DNA of 64,000 nt from Chrysomallon squamiferum (lineage: Eukaryota; Mollusca; Gastropoda; Neomphalida; Peltospiridae). The stretch spans positions 6,889,719 to 6,953,718 of the forward strand of contig CM022676.1 in assembly GCA_012295275.1 (NCBI GenBank), written 5' to 3'. Below are positions 37,821 through 50,988 of this stretch, in pieces (the stretch's first letter is position 1; each line of letters begins with the position of its first letter). Under the pieces are notes generated by a model that saw only the letters and a list, made by a program, of their open reading frames with translations, was not told the DNA's origin and did not search any database. The translations under genes and the position numbers were made by a program.

Positions 37821-38713
37821 ATAAAAAAAAAAAAAAAAAAATGATAAATGCATATTTCAAAAACATTTTCTATAATTCCATTGTTTTCTTTTATTATTAC
37901 CTCTTTAGTTTTGATCCTGATTTTATATCGCACACCCTTATTCTGTATACTTCCCCCAGACTGGAGTTCAGCATTGTGGTAGCCGCAGTTGTCACAGTTA
38001 AATGATGACACAATCACTTCATGAAAAAATGGAATTTTGGTCAGTAACAATCTTGTTAGACCCTGAATAAAACAAATTTTTATCATCAGCAATTAACTAA
38101 ACTTCTTTTTAAATTTAAAAAAAATAAAATAAAACAATAAAAATTCAACATTATTTCACATGTGTTTTATAAGCACTGTGTCTTAATGGTATTTTTGAGA
38201 TTGAAAATATGATGCAGCTGGCACCAACTGTACCTCTATTTCAGATTCAAAATGCATATTTTAAAAAATATAAGTATACCTTAGGCTTTTTATCAATTTT
38301 ATTTATATCCATCAATGATCTTGATATATTAGCAGTTGTATTTTAGGAGAAAGCCATGATGCTTGTTATGGCAAAGCCCAGCCATGATGATTTATGTTTG
38401 TTGTGGGTAGTGATATGATGGATGTGAATAAAGCTTATAAATATGTTTCAAAAAACAATTCTGTTATTTGTATTCCTCTGATGTGAGGACACCTGCAGTG
38501 TAGGAACACTTTTCCTCAGCCCCAAGGGTTCTGTACAAGACAGGTTTATTATTTGAATATTCTTTCTGTATCAGTTTCCATTTAAAGTTAGAATTCTTGC
38601 AAAAATACCTGTTTTTCACAGTTAACGCAAATACTTTCAATTTCAGTTATCTCAGGAGCATCATCAGCACTGATAGCTGGAAAATACGATTGTTGTGCAT
38701 CATCTTTAGACAT
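30934..38713 (-). CDS. ZPR1: Zinc finger protein ZPR1
   Basis: Exons, in gene order: 38713-38609, 38062-37901, 37166-37082, 36747-36677, 36359-36273, 35568-35528, 35040-34956, 34621-34544, 34239-34173, 33814-33654, 33142-33032, 32392-32303, 31861-31793, 31053-30934, giving 443 aa (human about 459). The protein has the ZPR1 double architecture: two C4 zinc fingers (Cys29/32 with 58/61; Cys246/249 with 275/278), each followed by a ZPR1 beta domain with a GDxxGNSY-like loop ([16 protein letters not shown]) and an alpha-helical hairpin. Other marks are [30 protein letters not shown] and, at the C-terminus, [12 protein letters not shown]. In other animals ZPR1 binds eEF1A and the SMN complex and moves between cytoplasm and nucleus. 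Introns 6 and 9 carry U12-type signals. It is divergent from TOMM40, with start codons about 1.2 kb apart. Confidence 0.95.
33815..34172 (-). other. U12-type GT-AG intron (ZPR1 intron 9)
   Basis: On the gene strand the intron opens GTATCCTTTAAACG, an exact match to the U12 donor consensus GTATCCTTT. TTCCTTAAT, matching the U12 branch consensus TTCCTTRAY, lies about ten bases before the terminal AG. The usual polypyrimidine tract is absent. Joining exons here restores the conserved KIV-D-IPHFK stretch of ZPR1. Confidence 0.85.
35041..35527 (-). other. U12-type AT-AC intron (ZPR1 intron 6)
   Basis: On the gene strand the intron starts ATATCCTTACTG and ends CCTTAACTTATTTTAC. These match the U12 AT-AC donor (ATATCCTT) and the branch site (CCTTAAC) about ten bases before the terminal AC. 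No GT-AG pair joins the flanking exons in frame: the nearest GT donor and AG acceptor give a stop. The AT-AC junction gives ENP-R-APN, matching ENP-H-AP of vertebrate ZPR1. Confidence 0.9.
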
Positions 38714-39944
38714 TGTGCTAAACAAAACTGGAATAAGATATAAACAAAATTATTAAAATTAAGAATTAGCTGATATGTACTGTTAAAATCTATTCATGCA
38801 CGCACACACCCTTATATATACACACTCATAAACCCATACACACATACAATTTGTCCATGTTATTCTTATCATCTTATTTAATTAAAAAAGTACTGAAATA
38901 AAATTAAAGATAAATCTTTGCTTTTATTGATTTTAAAATTATGATTATTATTATTATTATTATGATTTATTATTATTATTATTATTTTAATTTTAATTTT
39001 TTGACAGGAGGCCATGGATTACGAAGCCAAAAAGAGAAAATTACGACTATGGAACGCAGACTTATAGTTAAATAAATACGATAAATAATAAATAAAAAAT
39101 ACTGAAATTGAAATAAAGGTTTTATAATTAATAATAATATTTAATCATATTATTATAAACTTATATAAGGTGGAATAAATTCGTAATTATTAGTAGCTAT
39201 GATTTATTACAGTAAAACAGTTATAATCTTAACTTAATATAAAATAACTGAAAAACTAAACAAATTATTCTTACATGCAAATCGCAATAAGTATTGTGTA
39301 TAATTATGTGATCACGTATCTCTGATCTCAGTAGTCTTCAACACATGCTAACAACAGGATGTTGTTTCACTGCACAGGATGTTAGTTTTAGTTCTTTAAA
39401 AAGTTTAAATTGATAAAATTTCGAAAAGATAATAATAGTGATTTTAAAAAAAGAGAGAGAGAAAGAAATGTAATAACATTTTAAAATTATTAGTTATAAC
39501 TAAAATAATTTTTTATTATATTTAGAATAATGAATAATTATATAAAATAAATATAAATACCAAACACTGAAACAATAATCCTAAAGATAACATGATAGTG
39601 AAGATGAAGATATCAATAACAACAACAATGACAACAATAATAATAAAAACAATCACAATATAAATAGAATCATAATTATAAACAATTGCGACTTTATTTA
39701 TTTAATTATTATATTTAGCATCTTAATACAATTCTAAATTCGTACATATTTCGAACTTGGATTTAGGTTATCAGAAAACGGAAGTTAATATTTCTTGTCC
39801 CGCTTCCGACCAATCAAATGCAATATCATGGTCAGGCACATGGCGGCGTGCACGATGAGATTGACACTGGATCAAAATTAATATATTAAAAATACATTTG
39901 TCGTTGTTCTCCTTTAGTTTTAAGTGACAGTCGTTAACTAAATT
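38714..39944. promoter_or_regulatory. Divergent promoter region of ZPR1 and TOMM40
   Basis: Region between the two start codons. A CCAAT box lies at 39810-39814 (GACCAATCAA) and an ATGGCGGC (YY1-like) motif at 39840-39847, in a locally GC-richer stretch just upstream of TOMM40. The ZPR1 start is preceded by TTATTCCAG on its own strand, so ZPR1 may have an untranslated first exon. ATT repeats lie at 38945-38992. Confidence 0.5.
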
Positions 39945-41221
39945 ATGGGTAACGTTTTTGCAGCCAGTACACCACCTGCAAATATCCCCCCTCCACCTAT
40001 TGGTGCCCCTCCGCCACCAACAGAGCCACCGGTATCGGCGACCTCTGCATCCCAGGTGAATAAGCCAGAGGACACTAGCAATCCGGGTACTTTTGAAGAC
40101 CTTCATAAAAAGTGTAAAGGTTTGTCACTTTATTTAAAATTTAACTATCTTTTGTTTGAGAGTTTTTGGAATAAAACGTATGCTTAGTTTGAGATTGATT
40201 CTCAGTCACGTTTCCTGCAAACTGGAAAATGTAGGCTGAATTATTACTATTGAATAATACACATTTGAATCAAACAAAATTGCAGTATTTTAAAATCTCT
40301 TTTGATCTTTTATTTTTCTATGATTTTAATTTTCTAATCACAGATGACAGTAATTTGGAAGTTTTATTTTTGAAATCATCTGTTCTATATATTATAACTA
40401 TATGTAATTTGATACATATTAATATTATGTAACATAATGCTATATCATGAATATGATACTTAATAAGTTCATAGTTTGTTTCAGATTAATGCTCATTAAT
40501 GATTTTAAAAAGAAATAATTTTGTCTTCATTATAATGCTAATTTAAGAAATATTGGTTCAATTAATGTCACCAAAAAAAAATGTGTGTAAAAACATTATT
40601 TCCTTAATTTAAAAAATGTGTGTTATAGTTTATACTATGTTCTTTCCACAGAATTATTTCCACAAGTGTTTGAAGGGGGCAAGTTGATAGTTTCCAAAGG
40701 ATTGAGCAGTCACTTTCAAATCAGCCATACTTTGTCGCTGTCAACATTCCAACCTTCTGGCTATCGGTTTGGTGCTACGTATGTTGGGATAAAACAGTTT
40801 AGTCCTACTGAAGTTAGTGATTATATAGCAGCCATTCTGCATTTTCATTCTATAAATATTTTCAGACATAAACACACAGTTATGTAAGAATATTTGAAAT
40901 TTTTGAAATTGCATATATTATATATTTATCTATATATATAATTATATTATAATTCAGACTTCAATTTTAAAGCATTTATTCCAGAGATGTATTAATTTTA
41001 TTCTATGTATTTTGTTTGGAAATATAATTTTATGTGAAGTTCAGTTTACAATTAAATGTTCTAAACTGATTTTTAGAATGTTAATTTAATCAAAATAAAA
41101 GATTTATGTTTTAATGTTGGTTACAAATTCGGTAAACAGTGGTATTTTTATTTTTATTTTTGTTACGTTTTTGGGTGTTATTCAACAAACCGGTTTCTAA
41201 CTGCAGTAACAGTAAAAGTGT

Positions 41222-41257
<36 letters not shown>

Positions 41258-43940
41258 TTATTTAGTTGTGATGTTATTTTCAGGCATTTCCAGTTATTAT
41301 TGGAGATGTGGACCCAAGTGGCAATCTCAATGCCAATGTTATTCATGCATTTACAGATTCAATACGAGGCAAATTGGTAGCCCAAGTACGTGAGGATATT
41401 CAGTTTGTTTCATTACCAAGACATTATTAAAACTATTTGAAATATATATATAGAATAAAATGAGAGAGATATTTATGAAGCATAGATTATGAAAATATGC
41501 ACTGAGAATTCATTTGCACACATGCATGGACAGAAGCACATGTTTGTTCTCTTTCCAATTATAATGCAGTTTTATAATTATTAAAAAAAAAAAAAAAAAA
41601 TTGTTAACAAATGTTTTTTTTATAAATATTTAGCATCAGAACTAAATTTTTAATTAACATTTTTAATTAATTCATAATATTTAATTTTTCTATTTTTTAG
41701 ATACAAAACAATAAATGTATTGCTACGCAAATAACCGCTGACTATAAAGGCAAAGACTTCACTTCATCATTAACGTTAGGAAATATAGATATAGTAAATG
41801 AATCAGGTAAGTACTTGGAAATTTGCTGTTAATTTTATTATATTTCAGTAAAATATTTCTCAAGCATAACACATACTGAAAAATAATGGAGTTTGCAGAC
41901 AAGGCATTATTCACATAACTTTTAATCTTTTTGTGAACAGACCCCAAAAAATTAGGTTACTGTGTTGTAAAGGAAAATATTTCCATTTTTCTAACAAAAA
42001 ACAGTAATCAAGAAAACAACACTTGAGATATTTCATCCATGAATGTCACATTTTGTTCTTTTAATAATTTAAATGCAACATAAAAAAACAATCTAATAAC
42101 TATTAATATATTTTGCTGTATCATTAAATAAAATATTTATGCAGTTATTTTAATTTTAATATATTGATCTTTGTTTCAAACCTTATGTGCACTTGGTTAT
42201 TTGAATAGTTTCACTTATGATTTATACAGAATGGTTATGAATTCATTTTAGAATTTGTTTGTAATAATATCTGAAAACAGCATTACCAAATTTTCTGAGA
42301 GCATTACTCAGTTCTAAAATTAATATAATTTTGCTGCATGTGTGTGTACATGTACTCATAAATATGTTAGGTTTGTTAAAAAAAAAAAAATTAACCCTTT
42401 TTTTTCATTTTTTTTTCTTCAGGTATAGCAGTAACACAGTATTTACAAAAAGTAACACCTCACTTAGACCTTGGAACTGAACTTCTTTATCAGTATGGAC
42501 AGCAGATACCTGGTGCCCAGGTGACAGTTCTCTCCCTGGCTGGTCGTTACTCAGGTAACTTTGTAACATGTGTAACAAATCCAGAACCAAAATGAGTTAA
42601 TCCCCCTTAAAAATAAGAAATGAGTACAGATTATACAGAGATGTTAAACCCCTCCAGCTGTGTTATTAGGTATTTAAAAAAAAAAATATTTGATTTCAAT
42701 CCAGCAAGCATTTTGTTCAGTTTATTTGTCAAGAATAATTGCAAGTTTCAGGATCATTATATAAACTGTAAAGAATACTGCATAAAATTTTGCTATGCAT
42801 TTGAATAACTACTGTTGTTGTTGCTTAAATAAAGATTTGGCATTTATTTCAGTGTCAAAATTATTTTCAGACAGTTTTATGAACAAAATATTCTTCTGTA
42901 CACAATGCTATTAACATTAATAAATATAAATTATATACTCAAATTAGTACAGTAAATGTTGATAATTTTCAATTTTCAAATTAGCTATTAATAAACTAAA
43001 TTACACTTTCAGATTAATTATTAACATTATTTAATGAATGTTAATGAATGGAAATTGTACATTCAGATTATAAATATTAATAAAATTATAATTCACAGTA
43101 AAATGTTAATAAGTTATAATTCAGAGTTAATTGTTTTATTTCAGGAGAGAACTGGCAGTTAACTGGAAATGTGAGTCCACTTGCAGGCAGTGTTCATTCA
43201 TGTTACGTGCACAAAATCACAGATCAGCTGCACATCGGAGCTGAACTGGAGACGAGTTTTCGCCTGCAGGAGAGTGTAGCTACTGTGGGCTACCAAATAG
43301 AAATTCCAAATGCTAATGCTACTTTCAGAGGTAACAGGAATGTTTGATAAAGACAGAAATAAGATTTGGTTGTTACATTAGTTTTATAAAAACACAAATG
43401 TGACCTAGTTTGGTTAAATATCTTCGAGACGTTAATTCTACATTCGGAGGTCAAAGGGAATGTTTTGTTAAGTTATTAGACAAAGGAACTGTATTATTTT
43501 AAACTTCTTTAGTATGTTGATTTTGTATAGACAAATTTTATACACCCTTTTTTTTTTTTTTTTTTTTTTTTTAATAATATATCTAATTTTTAAAATTATT
43601 ATTTAAATTATATTAATTTTTTTAATGTTATTTAACTAGTCACTGTGTTGGTGCTTCTCATATCAAAGTTTTGTGATTCATTTTAATTTTTAAAAAACCT
43701 AAGGAATTTTGATCTGCAGATTTTTTTTTGTATATTTCTAAAATGTTTTAGTTAGGTAAACCTGTGTCCATTTCCTTAAACATATTTAGAAACAGTAAAA
43801 ATATCAGGCCTTAAAAACTATTTTGTAAATGTGATAAATCTTTCATTTTGCTGGGTTATTTTTTTTTTTTTTTTAAATCATCTTACTCTTATTATTGAGA
43901 CATAAATTTTTGTAACTTCAGCTTGTTATTAATAATTATT

Positions 43941-43983
<43 letters not shown>

Positions 43984-44127
43984 CCAGGTCAGCTAGATAC
44001 CAACTGGTGTATTGGTGCTGTTCTAGAAAAAAAACTTCCTCCCTTTCCATTCACATTGGCTCTTAGCGGATACGCAAACCATGTGAAGGGACAATATAGG
44101 TTTGGAATTGGACTCATAGTAGGCTGA
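39945..44127 (+). CDS. TOMM40: Mitochondrial import receptor subunit TOM40
   Basis: Exons 39945-40119, 40652-40812, 41284-41385, 41701-41806, 42423-42554, 43145-43330 and 43988-44127 join to 333 aa, close to the vertebrate length (about 361). TOM40 is the 19-stranded beta-barrel pore of the mitochondrial outer membrane through which nearly all nuclear-encoded mitochondrial proteins enter. The N-terminus is a cytosolic proline-rich tail ([16 protein letters not shown], about residues 11-26). The Porin3 barrel starts at [18 protein letters not shown], followed by [64 protein letters not shown] and, at the end, [20 protein letters not shown] and the beta-signal region FGIGLIVG. The start codon lies in a clean context and gives the expected N-terminus. 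All introns are GT-AG. Confidence 0.96.
43947..43984 (+). repeat. Poly-T tract before TOMM40 exon 7
   Basis: About 38 consecutive T residues run straight into the CCAG acceptor and serve as an extreme polypyrimidine tract. Confidence 0.95.
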
Positions 44128-44379
44128 TACCTGCGACAGCATACATACAGAATGTGTTGTTTGGCGAGTAGTATCATCAGCTACTTAAAGGCAACTACAC
44201 ACAAGACGATTTTTTTATAAAACTTAGAGAACTGGTGGCAGATGAGTTCAGCTGCCAGATGTGTATATGTGTTCACTATATAGATATGCTTGACTGGAAC
44301 AAAACTGTGTGACACTGCAGATTTTACTGCTGCTAGATGGCATTCTGATTGGTCAATAATGTATAATGTGACTTTTTTA

Positions 44380-44385
44380 AATAAA
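44380..44385 (+). terminator. Candidate polyadenylation signal, TOMM40
   Basis: AATAAA about 250 bases after the stop codon, followed by a run of A. A more distal alternative is near 46350. Confidence 0.4.
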
Positions 44386-47050
44386 AAAAAAAAAAGAAAA
44401 TGAAAAAAAGGATGCTGCTTATTATAGGAGAGAGAACTCTTCATTTTATCTACACTGAATAATGATGTCGGGGTGGAAATGATTTGGATTTGATTTGGAT
44501 TTGATTTGGAAACTTTATTTCTTTTCTATGTCAGCTTTACTGTCACTGCCTAAGAAGATTACTAATTTTCTAGCACTGATTCTAACAACAAATTTTAATG
44601 GTTGATAATACAAAATAGGTCCAGAAAAGTTACTTACAACTTGTCAAATGGTAGAACACAGTTTCTAAATTCAGCAGATGTTTAAACTTATCATTCATTA
44701 TTCAACATTTTATATTCTGAATTTTATTACATATTTTGTTCTTTGTTCAGAAAAAAATGGGTTTCTTTTCTTTTTTTTTCTTCTTCTTTCTTTAAGACTT
44801 TTTAACTTACAGAAATCAGCAGAAGAAAATGATATATTACATTTTTAACCAGTGTTAAAATAATATCTGCTGACAAGAAAATTTATGGTGTCAAAATCCC
44901 CCCCTTGTCCTTCAGTTATTTCTTCTGTTAGTGTTAATCATACAACATTGCTGAAACTACATTGAACTGTCGTCTTTTACATGTACTAACATTTTTAGAT
45001 ACCATCTGCTCATTTGGTATAATCCAACAAAAACAATGGTCATTATGATCATTTTTCTATATAGCAACATGGCTTGAAAGAATATATAAACATTATATAT
45101 AATTCTATTTGCATTAAACACAAGTTCAAAAATATATTTATAATCATAAGTTTATCCAAGAACTTTAATCATGAATCTCTCTTGAAAATCACATCTGTTT
45201 ATAACAAAAGCTGATTTTAATCTTTTTTTATATATATACTTGCATAATTCTTTTTTTTTTTTTTTTTTTTTTTTACGTCACAAAATCTCAGCAAATACAA
45301 TAATTTAAAATGGTATTCTTCCATTTTGCAGTCATTCTTATATGAGGTTTTATGTGTTAGTATACTAATAAATTACTAATTAGTTATTTTACCTTAATCT
45401 TTGTTTAGCATCTTCAATTCTTTTTTTTCTAATTCTTTTTTTTTTTCCTATTGATTAACTGGGACCATATTAATTCGTTTATGTTAATAATTTTAGAATA
45501 CTATCCTTCTTTTTTTTTTCTTTTTTTTTTCAACCCATTTAAGGGTTAATTTATTTTATATAATGAACATTTTATCTCAGTGGTTTATTTGAAATAACAT
45601 CATTAAAAATTTATAACAGGGTATGAATCCATAAGTGGATCTCTATTAAAACATTCTACAATTATAGTTTTAAAAAAAATAAAAATCTTACAATTTATAA
45701 GAATTTATAATTAAATATAAAACAAGAGAATAATTAAGTCTTACTCTGTGGTTAAAAAAACACAACAAAACTTGTTTAATTTAAAAAAAATTAAACTAAA
45801 ACTAAACATTTATATATTTTTAAAACACAAATATATCTTGATCATTTTGATCATTATTTTTTTATTATTATTATTTTTATTTTATTTATTTAAAACATTT
45901 TCTTCATCTTTGGCCTCTATAAATCTATTCCATCACAAGTCTTGCATATATTAATGATTATCCTCTGTATTCAGTTCTCAGTATAATGGGGTGCTTGTTT
46001 GTCTCTACCTTCAGCACTGGGTCTTTTTTTTTACTGGGTGGGTGTTCATCTTCTGATTTGCATTCATCTTTGGGTGGGGTAGGATGGAGTGGGGTGATTT
46101 TTGTCATGTTCTATATTTGACCTGTGTGCTCATTTTCAGGTCTTGTTGTATTTGTAAGTTAACTATTCATGCTGGAACATGATAAATGTGAATTGTTAAA
46201 CGTCTTGAAGAATGTATAAATGATAAAAACATTAATAACTATAAGTGTTACAAACTCTGTATTTCATTAGGTCTGGATATATTGTAGTTGTCCTGCAACA
46301 CAGGAAGATATTAGAAATTTTGTACATTAAAAAAAACCTCATAATAAGAAATAAATGGATTTGTTTTATGTTTGGACAGATGTCATTTTATTATGAAAAT
46401 ATCTGCTAACTGATAAATAACGCATAAAAAGTATAAATCTGTTGGCTTTTTTTTTTTTTTTGTAATTATATAACCTTTCCTTAAGCCTTCATATCAGAAC
46501 TTTTATTTGATGAACATTTTTATCACAAGAGACATGCATATCATGAAGTTTAAGTAAAGCTTACAAGTTTAATTTATTTAAAAAAAAATATTTAGATAAT
46601 ATAAATTTAATAAAAATTGTCCCAAATGTTTACTTAACATTTATCCACAGAAAACAATTATTATTAAAAAGAGAAAGTTAAATAAATTTAATGCAACTCT
46701 ATTCTTATTAATTACCAGTATTTTTCAGCTGTTAGAGACAAAAACAAGGAGCTCTGTTTGGAATTGGATAAATCTGATAAACGCTCCAAAGATGATTAAC
46801 ACTGTGGTCCATACCATTTTGTGTATGTGTTTGTCAGCACTGAGCCAAAAACATTTGTTAATTTTTGGAGCTTGGAAACAACAAAAAAGATATGTTTATT
46901 CTAAAATTTTGTCTGAAAAACAGAAAAATGAAGTACATTTTGGCATACCTGATCAAATAAAGACTAGAAATATGAGTCAAAAGAATTGGTAAAACAAAAC
47001 ATAATTAAAAAAAAAACTTAACTAAAACCTACAGTGAAGAGAACTATCAA

Positions 47051-47091
<41 letters not shown>

Positions 47092-48856
47092 CAAAATGGC
47101 TAGTAACAATGGTTAGAACCAAACTGGCTTATAACATATGTATGTACACACACACACACACACACACATATATATCTTACTTACATGTATTAATGTAATG
47201 TAGGATAGGTTTAGTTTATTTTTGGAATTAGTCACAATTGCATTAAACATTTTTAAATACTAGCTGTTTCAGAGCCAGCTATTGTTACAGTTATGCAGGA
47301 ATTTTCTTGTATATTTTGAGAGCGAGTTTGTTTTCCATCATATATTGAATGGTAATGAAGTAACTAGATTTCTGTATTTCTGTTCAGCAGATGTATGTCT
47401 TAGATTACAAATAGAAATCTTCAACTGATTTCAGTTTGCTGGAAAATTGGAAGATCATAAGATTAATAGAATATTATTATTGATTATTATTGTTATTTTT
47501 CATTTATTTTTTTATTTTATTTTTTTCTGTCTTGATGCTGTATAATATATTTGTGTTCATTTTGTAAGAGAAAAAAAAAAGTAAACTTAAAAAACCAAAT
47601 ATTTAGTATGCAACCCTTTCCTGTATTATTTAATATGATAATATATATTATAACAACAAAAAGTGCTTTTTTGTTATTTCTTTGTAGATACTTGTATAAA
47701 ATATCCTTTTTAAAAATCCTCTTGGTTTCAAAATGGCCAGTGTCTTGTGGTTAAAAAAGAATGAAAAAACATCCAGGATGAAATGTTTGTGTTTGTTTTA
47801 TTCATTTATTTATTGGTTTATTATTATTATTTTTTTATTTTTTATTTACTTATTTATTGGTTTATTTATTATTTATTATATTTTTAATATTTATTTATGT
47901 ATTAATTTATTATTATTTATTATATTTTTAATACTTATTTATTTATTTATTTTTTTTTTTTTTTTTTTTATTATTATCATTTTATTTTTATGTTACTGCA
48001 TATAAAATAAGATGAAGAAAATTTTATAAACCTCGCAGGTTTTTGATATTTACTCCTCTTCATGCCCTCTGGCTGGTTTCATAATCAATATAAAATACTG
48101 CTTATATTAATTATTGAAACTGCACCCTAGTCCAAAGATCTGGTAGCCATTTTTTAAACAATTTTACTATAGAAAAAAACTCGACTTAGTAGCACAAAAA
48201 ACATGTGCCTCATCTGTTATACATTATTCAAATAGCAATGTCTATTGTGCATACAGCCCAAATATTATACTGATACAAATTTTATTAGTAGAAACAAAGA
48301 AACACTTTGAAAGAAATAAACTTTATTTATGCAAAGAACACAGGGAAATGTTGTTTTTTTATCCAGACAGAAGTCATTAATAATATATATAACATATTTG
48401 ATTTTTTTAATTTTGTTTTTTTCTAATTTTGTTTTACATTATTAAATGCAGTATGGTTCATTATTATTCCATCACTAAAAGAATTGAAATGTATAACATG
48501 AATAATCTTTACACAATTTAAGCAGACATCACTGTCTATTTGGCCAGATCACATGATGGATGGTTCTATCACAGTCATATTAGAATTTATAAACATTACT
48601 GATGAAAAAAAAAATAATTAATTGCATGCAGTCATTCTGTTAAAATCAAATATGGGAATGGTACTGAAATGTGAATTTTTTTTCAAATGATGTCACTGAT
48701 CAAAGGAAACAGGAAGGTTGTAGTTAAAAAAAAAAAAAAAAAAAATCTCATCTTTTCATAAATGCAAAAGTAGTTATTAAATCATGATTTGTTTTGGTTT
48801 TGTTCTAAACTTCAAATTACCAATGACTCAGATTTTTGTCTTTTAATAATTAAAAT
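44386..48856. other. Region between TOMM40 and the Ly6 gene
   Basis: No coding exon is supported. The sequence is AT-rich with poly-T runs (45251-45274, 46448-46461), an (AT)n run at 47058-47090, a CA run at 47149-47168 and T/A low-complexity sequence at 47800-47980. It may include distal TOMM40 3' UTR and distal Ly6 3' UTR. Confidence 0.55.
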
Positions 48857-49034
48857 TTAACACTTAAGAAAGATACTTAGTAAAACTCCAAAAGTAAGAT
48901 GAAAAATGTTGATGTTCAAAATTTTGGCGTTATTGCATAGATCGTTGCTGCAGTAACAAATAGTTTCTCCCTTGTCAGTGCATCCATCTGGTTGAATTGT
49001 AGGTTCGCACGTTCGTTCTACATACACCTCTGTT

Positions 49035-49066
<32 letters not shown>

Positions 49067-49778
49067 ATATATAAATAAAAATTATTAAATGAAAAGTGTA
49101 CCTCAGAACGGTAATAATAATAAATGTTTACGTGTTTTTGAAATTTGTTGAAAAAAGAACAAATTTGATTCTCATAAATTAATTCAGCAGTAATAATAAT
49201 AATAACAACAACAAATTAACAGGAATTAATTAAAATTTATTATTAATTACAAAAATGGCAATAACGATAATAAAATTGAAAAAAGAAGACAAAAGCCACA
49301 TGTGAGTTACACTTCACTTTGAAACAACGTTTAAATCAGTGTTCATATATAATATCAATGTACAATATCTTACGCTTTCTTGAATATTTAGATTTTTTAT
49401 GGCAACTTCCTGTACAGTTTACAATCAGTAAATAAGATTTTGACGATAACTCGGTGCCTGCGACTGAGCACATTGTGGATCAATGTAACTGTAACAACTG
49501 TAACACAATAAGGCCGCCACGTAACCTGAAAATAACAAAAATAGTTTGCAAAACCTGATTTTATATTATTATTATTATTATTATTATTACAGTGATCACA
49601 ATTTTTATTTTTATATTTTTAATAATATTATTTAATTAATTAAAACTAAATTTAAGTAAATAAATTAATGGATAATGAATGTTATCATTAAGAAAAAAGA
49701 AAACAAAAAAAAGATTAGTTATCACTTACCAAGAAATAAAAGTGAAAATAAAGTAATAAAGATTTTGAAATGTTTCAT
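48857..49778 (-). pseudogene. Ly6/uPAR (three-finger) domain protein with a one-base frame break
   Basis: Three exons on the minus strand: 49778-49730, 49525-49374 and 49029-48857, with GT-AG sites. Exon 1 encodes a signal peptide rich in Phe and Leu. Exon 2 opens with the LU-domain start LLCYSCYSY and a DPQC motif, then changes frame: the first frame stops at 49425-49427, while the rest of the domain (VNCTGSCHKK) continues in another frame. Exon 2 is 152 nt where 153 would keep the frame, so one base is missing between about 49428 and 49470. Exon 3 has CEPT, GCTDKGETICYCSNDLCNN and a hydrophobic tail typical of a GPI-anchor signal. Counting both frames gives the ten Ly6 cysteines and the final CN pair, so the gene was recently intact, or the base was lost in assembly. 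Members are cell-surface proteins with varied receptor roles. Confidence 0.75.
49032..49072. repeat. (AAAT)n microsatellite
   Basis: TAAATAAATAAA run directly next to the Ly6 exon 3 acceptor. Confidence 0.85.
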
Positions 49779-50262
49779 AATACAGTTTACTATTTTAAAT
49801 ATGCGAAATATAAACAAAGACTTTGATAGAAAGATAGAAAGTTCGAGTTCTCAAGTTTCTACGTCAACGTAAAACGATGGGAGATAATCCGTGTGGAGGA
49901 TGGTGCTTTTTTTGGCTCTGTCTCTCTCTTTTGTTGTTTCGTTAGGGTTTCCAAACCTGGGCTCCCAGAATCTAGCTAGTTTATAAGACAGAAACCAGAT
50001 AAAATGTAACGGAAATACTATTTCTATTCTTATTTCTCCAGAAAATATATTTACTATTGTTATTGTTAAAATTTCTTTTCTTTCTCTCTGTCTGTTGTTA
50101 TTATTATTGTTATTGTTATTATTATTTATTTATTTATTTATTTTATCATAAAAACTGAAACAAAAATTAATACAATAACAAATTAAATTTAAAAAAAAAG
50201 AAAAGTAAAACAATGAAATAATATTTCGGGCATTTGTCTAAATAATGATAATTTTATTTCTT

Positions 50263-50361
<99 letters not shown>

Positions 50362-50988
50362 GAACTGACTGATTTGTTTAGGCATTAAGCATAATGCCTG
50401 GTTTCACAAACTGACGGTAACACACATTATAATAAAATTAAATAATTTGGAGACAGAATATACGATAGTCATTATCTCCCTTTAGTATCGTGATTTCCTG
50501 TTGACACTTTTCTATTTTAGTCGTCGATTCAGGCCATAATTTTGCTGGGTTCCAAAGCTTTAATGCTGATTAATAATAATTAATGTCATGTACATAAACA
50601 GTTCAGAAACTATAAATTACATCTATGAGAAAAGCATAACCTCTCCATAAACAGTACGTAATAAGTGTTATATTGTATTTAAGTGTTAAGGTAAATATTA
50701 AAATAATCGTTAACGTAAATATTTACACACACACACACACATTTATATATAAAGAATAATACAAAATAGTATCACAGAGGTTAACGTCTTTACTTTTCTT
50801 CATAATGATAATAATAATTAATGATGTAATTAATTTAATGAAAAAAATCTTGATCAAGGTCTTTAACTTTACTAAAATATACACAAGGATTATCTTAATA
50901 AAGCGTTCATCTTAATAATTTAAATATAAATCGCTGTCATTTCTAATTTGTTATATTAAAAATATTTTTTGTTGTTCCAGAAAAGAAG
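49779..50988. other. Region between the Ly6 gene and the SPFH-like gene
   Basis: The two genes are divergent, so both promoters probably lie here. It contains a compound CTT-to-ATT microsatellite. A TTGTTGTTCCAG acceptor ends at 50980, eight bases before the SPFH-like start codon, so that gene likely has an untranslated first exon; its position is not clear. Confidence 0.5.
50262..50361. repeat. Compound (CTT)n-(ATT)n microsatellite
   Basis: About ten CTT units followed directly by about 23 ATT units. Confidence 0.95.
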
